Origin: Acidobacteriota bacterium
GTDB taxonomy: Bacteria > Acidobacteriota > Thermoanaerobaculia > Multivoradales > JAHEKO01
Direction: 5' to 3'
Assembly: GCA_029863825.1 (NCBI GenBank)
Contig: JAOTUP010000100.1
Coordinates: 1 to 7,011, forward strand
Length of the DNA stretch: 7,011 bases
Positions 5,498-7,011 of the stretch are shown here, one piece after another. The notes under the pieces are model-generated. The model had not been told where the DNA came from and did not search any database. It saw only the letters and a list, made by a program, of their open reading frames with translations. The first letter of the stretch is position 1, and each line of letters begins with the position of its first letter. Both the position numbers and the translations under genes were made by a program.

Positions 5498-6742
5498 ATG
5501 AAAGGTGCTTGTTTTCGGCGCGCGGGCTGTCGGCTCTGCGGCAGAGAGGACCTTGCAGAGGTCCTCTCTCTGGTGCCCACGCCTCCCGCGAATGCGTTCG
5601 TGTCGCAGGACGCACTGGATACTGAACAGGCTGTGTATCCTCTCGACGTCTTCTTCTGCATCGGCTGTGGACACGTGCAGCTTCTCGACGTCGTCGATCC
5701 GCGCGTTCTGTTCGAGAACTATGTCTATGTCTCAGGAACGTCCCCGGTGTTCGTGGAGCATCTGCGCAGCCTCGCTCGTAGTTTGAAGACTCGGTACCCA
5801 CCGGATAGCGGCACGCTTGCCATCGATATCGGATCCAATGACGGGACGCTGCTGCGATTCTTCAAGAACGCCGGCCTTCGCGTCCTGGGCATTGATCCCG
5901 CTCTTGAGATCGCCCGCCAGGCAACAGCGAGCGGCATTCCGACGATCGCGGAATTCCTGACGCCGACGCTGGCGGAGCAGGTCGTCTCGGAGCACGGGCC
6001 CGCCCATTTCATTACCGCCAACAATGTGTACGCTCATGTCAACGAGTTGGCGGCGCTAACCGAGAGCATTCGACGGATGCTCGCAGCCGAGGGAGTGTTT
6101 TCGTTCGAGGTCTCGTATCTGGTCGATGTGTACGAGCATGTCCTGTTCGACACCATCTACCACGAGCATCTCGACTACCATTCGGTCGGTCCGCTGCAGA
6201 GCTTCCTTGCAGCCCATGACATGGAGCTGTTCTCCGTGGAGCGAATCGGCAGTCACGGCGGCAGCTTACGCGGCTTCGTGCAACATCGCGATGGGCCACA
6301 CAAGGCGGATGGCAGCGTGGAAAGCTTGATCGACCTCGAGCGACGGCTGAAGCTCGATCAACCCGAAACCCTCATGGGGTTCGGCGAGGCGATCAACTCA
6401 CGCAAGCAGGAGCTGATTTCGCTTCTCAGCGCTCTCAAGAGTGAAGGCAAGCGCATCGCCGGATTTGGCGCGCCGGCGAAGGCAACAACGCTGATGTATC
6501 ACTTTGGCATCGGACCAGAGGTGATTGACTTCATCGTTGATGACAGCCCGCTGAAGCAGAATCTCTTTTCCCCGGGGCTTCATGTGCCGGTCGTGTCTTC
6601 GGATCGGCTCTACTCGGAACTCCCGGAGTACGTCGTGATACTGGCGTGGAACTTCGCCGAGCCGATCATTGCGAACCACGGCGAATACTCGAAACGCGGG
6701 GGCAAGTTCATCATTCCCTTGCCGGAGGTTCGCGTCACGTGA
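5498..6742 (+). CDS. NDP-sugar C-methyltransferase (TcaB9/NovU type)
   Basis: A 414-residue, three-domain enzyme with the length and architecture of SAM-dependent deoxysugar C-methyltransferases, which add a methyl branch to a 4-keto NDP-hexose, usually at C3. The N-terminal zinc domain has CRLC (Cys11, Cys14) and CIGC (Cys54, Cys57). ENYVYVSGTS at 73-82 carries the tyrosine region seen in the family. The SAM domain has LAIDIGSNDGTLLRFF at 107-122, GIDPA at 131-135 and NNVYAHV at 175-181. The signature DTIYHEHLDYHS at 218-229 holds the Glu223-His224 pair that corresponds to the catalytic residues of TcaB9. The C-terminal domain begins around 318 with RIAGFGAPAKATTL and contains the FIVDDSPLKQ segment. 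All key residues are present. The gene follows the cupin by 7 bp and ends within the start of the next methyltransferase. Reaction class is secure; the sugar and methylated carbon are inferred. Confidence 0.93.
   Translation: MKGACFRRAGCRLCGREDLAEVLSLVPTPPANAFVSQDALDTEQAVYPLDVFFCIGCGHVQLLDVVDPRVLFENYVYVSGTSPVFVEHLRSLARSLKTRYPPDSGTLAIDIGSNDGTLLRFFKNAGLRVLGIDPALEIARQATASGIPTIAEFLTPTLAEQVVSEHGPAHFITANNVYAHVNELAALTESIRRMLAAEGVFSFEVSYLVDVYEHVLFDTIYHEHLDYHSVGPLQSFLAAHDMELFSVERIGSHGGSLRGFVQHRDGPHKADGSVESLIDLERRLKLDQPETLMGFGEAINSRKQELISLLSALKSEGKRIAGFGAPAKATTLMYHFGIGPEVIDFIVDDSPLKQNLFSPGLHVPVVSSDRLYSELPEYVVILAWNFAEPIIANHGEYSKRGGKFIIPLPEVRVT
5543..5569 (+). repeat. 10-bp perfect hairpin inside the C-methyltransferase start
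   Basis: AGAGAGGACC (5543-5552) and GGTCCTCTCT (5560-5569) are exact reverse complements with a 7-base loop. The hairpin covers codons 16-24, just after the first zinc Cys pair. It starts 45 nt after the start codon, about where an initiating ribosome's leading edge would be clear. It includes an AGA arginine codon, uncommon in DNA this rich in GC. Confidence 0.6.
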
Positions 6743-7011
6743 TTGAACCGAAGATCCCGGGAGGTACGGGGAAAGAAACGGCGGCGCTCTATGAAGGAAC
6801 GGACCTGGAGTTGCTCGCCGTCCTGACGAGTTATCGGGACTGGATCGTTTCGCAGTTCGCACCCCATCTGCGTGGCCACATCGTCGAGTATGGAGCCGGT
6901 ACCGGGAATTTCTCGGAACTGCTGGTGCCCTTCGCGGATCGCCTGGACCTTGTCGAGCCATCACTGAATCTGATCCCTGCTCTGCACCAGAAATTCGACG
7001 GCCATAGCAGC
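6739..7011 (+). CDS. Class I SAM-dependent methyltransferase, 5' part
   Basis: An open frame of 91 codons runs off the right edge, so the gene is incomplete here. It starts with GTG at 6739, overlapping the stop of the C-methyltransferase as GTGA, with GGAGG ten bases upstream; this is a standard sign of translational coupling. A helical segment (YRDWIVSQFAPHL, 32-44) precedes the SAM-binding loop VEYGAGTGNFSELL at 49-62, and LDLVEPS at 69-75 supplies the acidic residue that would bind the ribose of SAM. The pattern is that of stand-alone class I methyltransferases found in polysaccharide clusters. The acceptor (sugar O- or N-position, or another group) cannot be told without the C-terminal part. 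Confidence 0.85.
   Translation, partial: MIEPKIPGGTGKETAALYEGTDLELLAVLTSYRDWIVSQFAPHLRGHIVEYGAGTGNFSELLVPFADRLDLVEPSLNLIPALHQKFDGHSS

Overview
The window looks like chromosomal DNA of a high-GC Gram-negative bacterium. Genes are dense, one product carries a Tat-like leader and another a Sec-like signal peptide, and codons in the left half strongly prefer G or C at the third position. The gene mix (solo CheR-type methyltransferase, DUF6916-like protein, haloalkane-dehalogenase-like hydrolase, deoxysugar genes) would suit a myxobacterial or deltaproteobacterial genome, but the sequence alone does not fix the phylum. I see no rRNA, tRNA, CRISPR array, integrase, transposase or replication origin.

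Left part (1-2205): two minus-strand genes, a Tat-exported DUF6916-like protein followed 19 bp later by a GNAT acetyltransferase, form a probable two-gene operon. They diverge from a plus-strand CheR-type methyltransferase across an intergenic stretch of about 340 bp. The CheR gene has two competing starts.

Middle (2206-3854): two minus-strand genes, a cupin gene and then, after a hairpin, a haloalkane-dehalogenase-like alpha/beta hydrolase with the catalytic layout of subfamily III. The cupin gene has two in-frame starts, each behind a strong Shine-Dalgarno sequence. One would make an exported form and the other a cytoplasmic form.

Right part (3855-7011): after an intergenic stretch of about 370 bp with several inverted repeats, a plus-strand operon begins and runs off the window. 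It encodes a DPM1-like family 2 glycosyltransferase, a small sugar-type cupin, a three-domain NDP-sugar C-methyltransferase of the TcaB9/NovU type, and the start of another SAM methyltransferase that overlaps its predecessor by 4 bases. Together they point to synthesis and transfer of a methyl-branched deoxysugar for a surface polysaccharide, glycolipid or glycosylated metabolite. Base composition falls clearly at this operon: sampled 60-base lines are about 45-48% GC in the glycosyltransferase and 75-77% in the CheR and hydrolase genes. This fits horizontal acquisition of a polysaccharide island.

No single gene is a wholly new system. The best leads are the dual-start cupin, the structured leader of the sugar operon, and a perfect 10-bp hairpin at the beginning of the C-methyltransferase gene.
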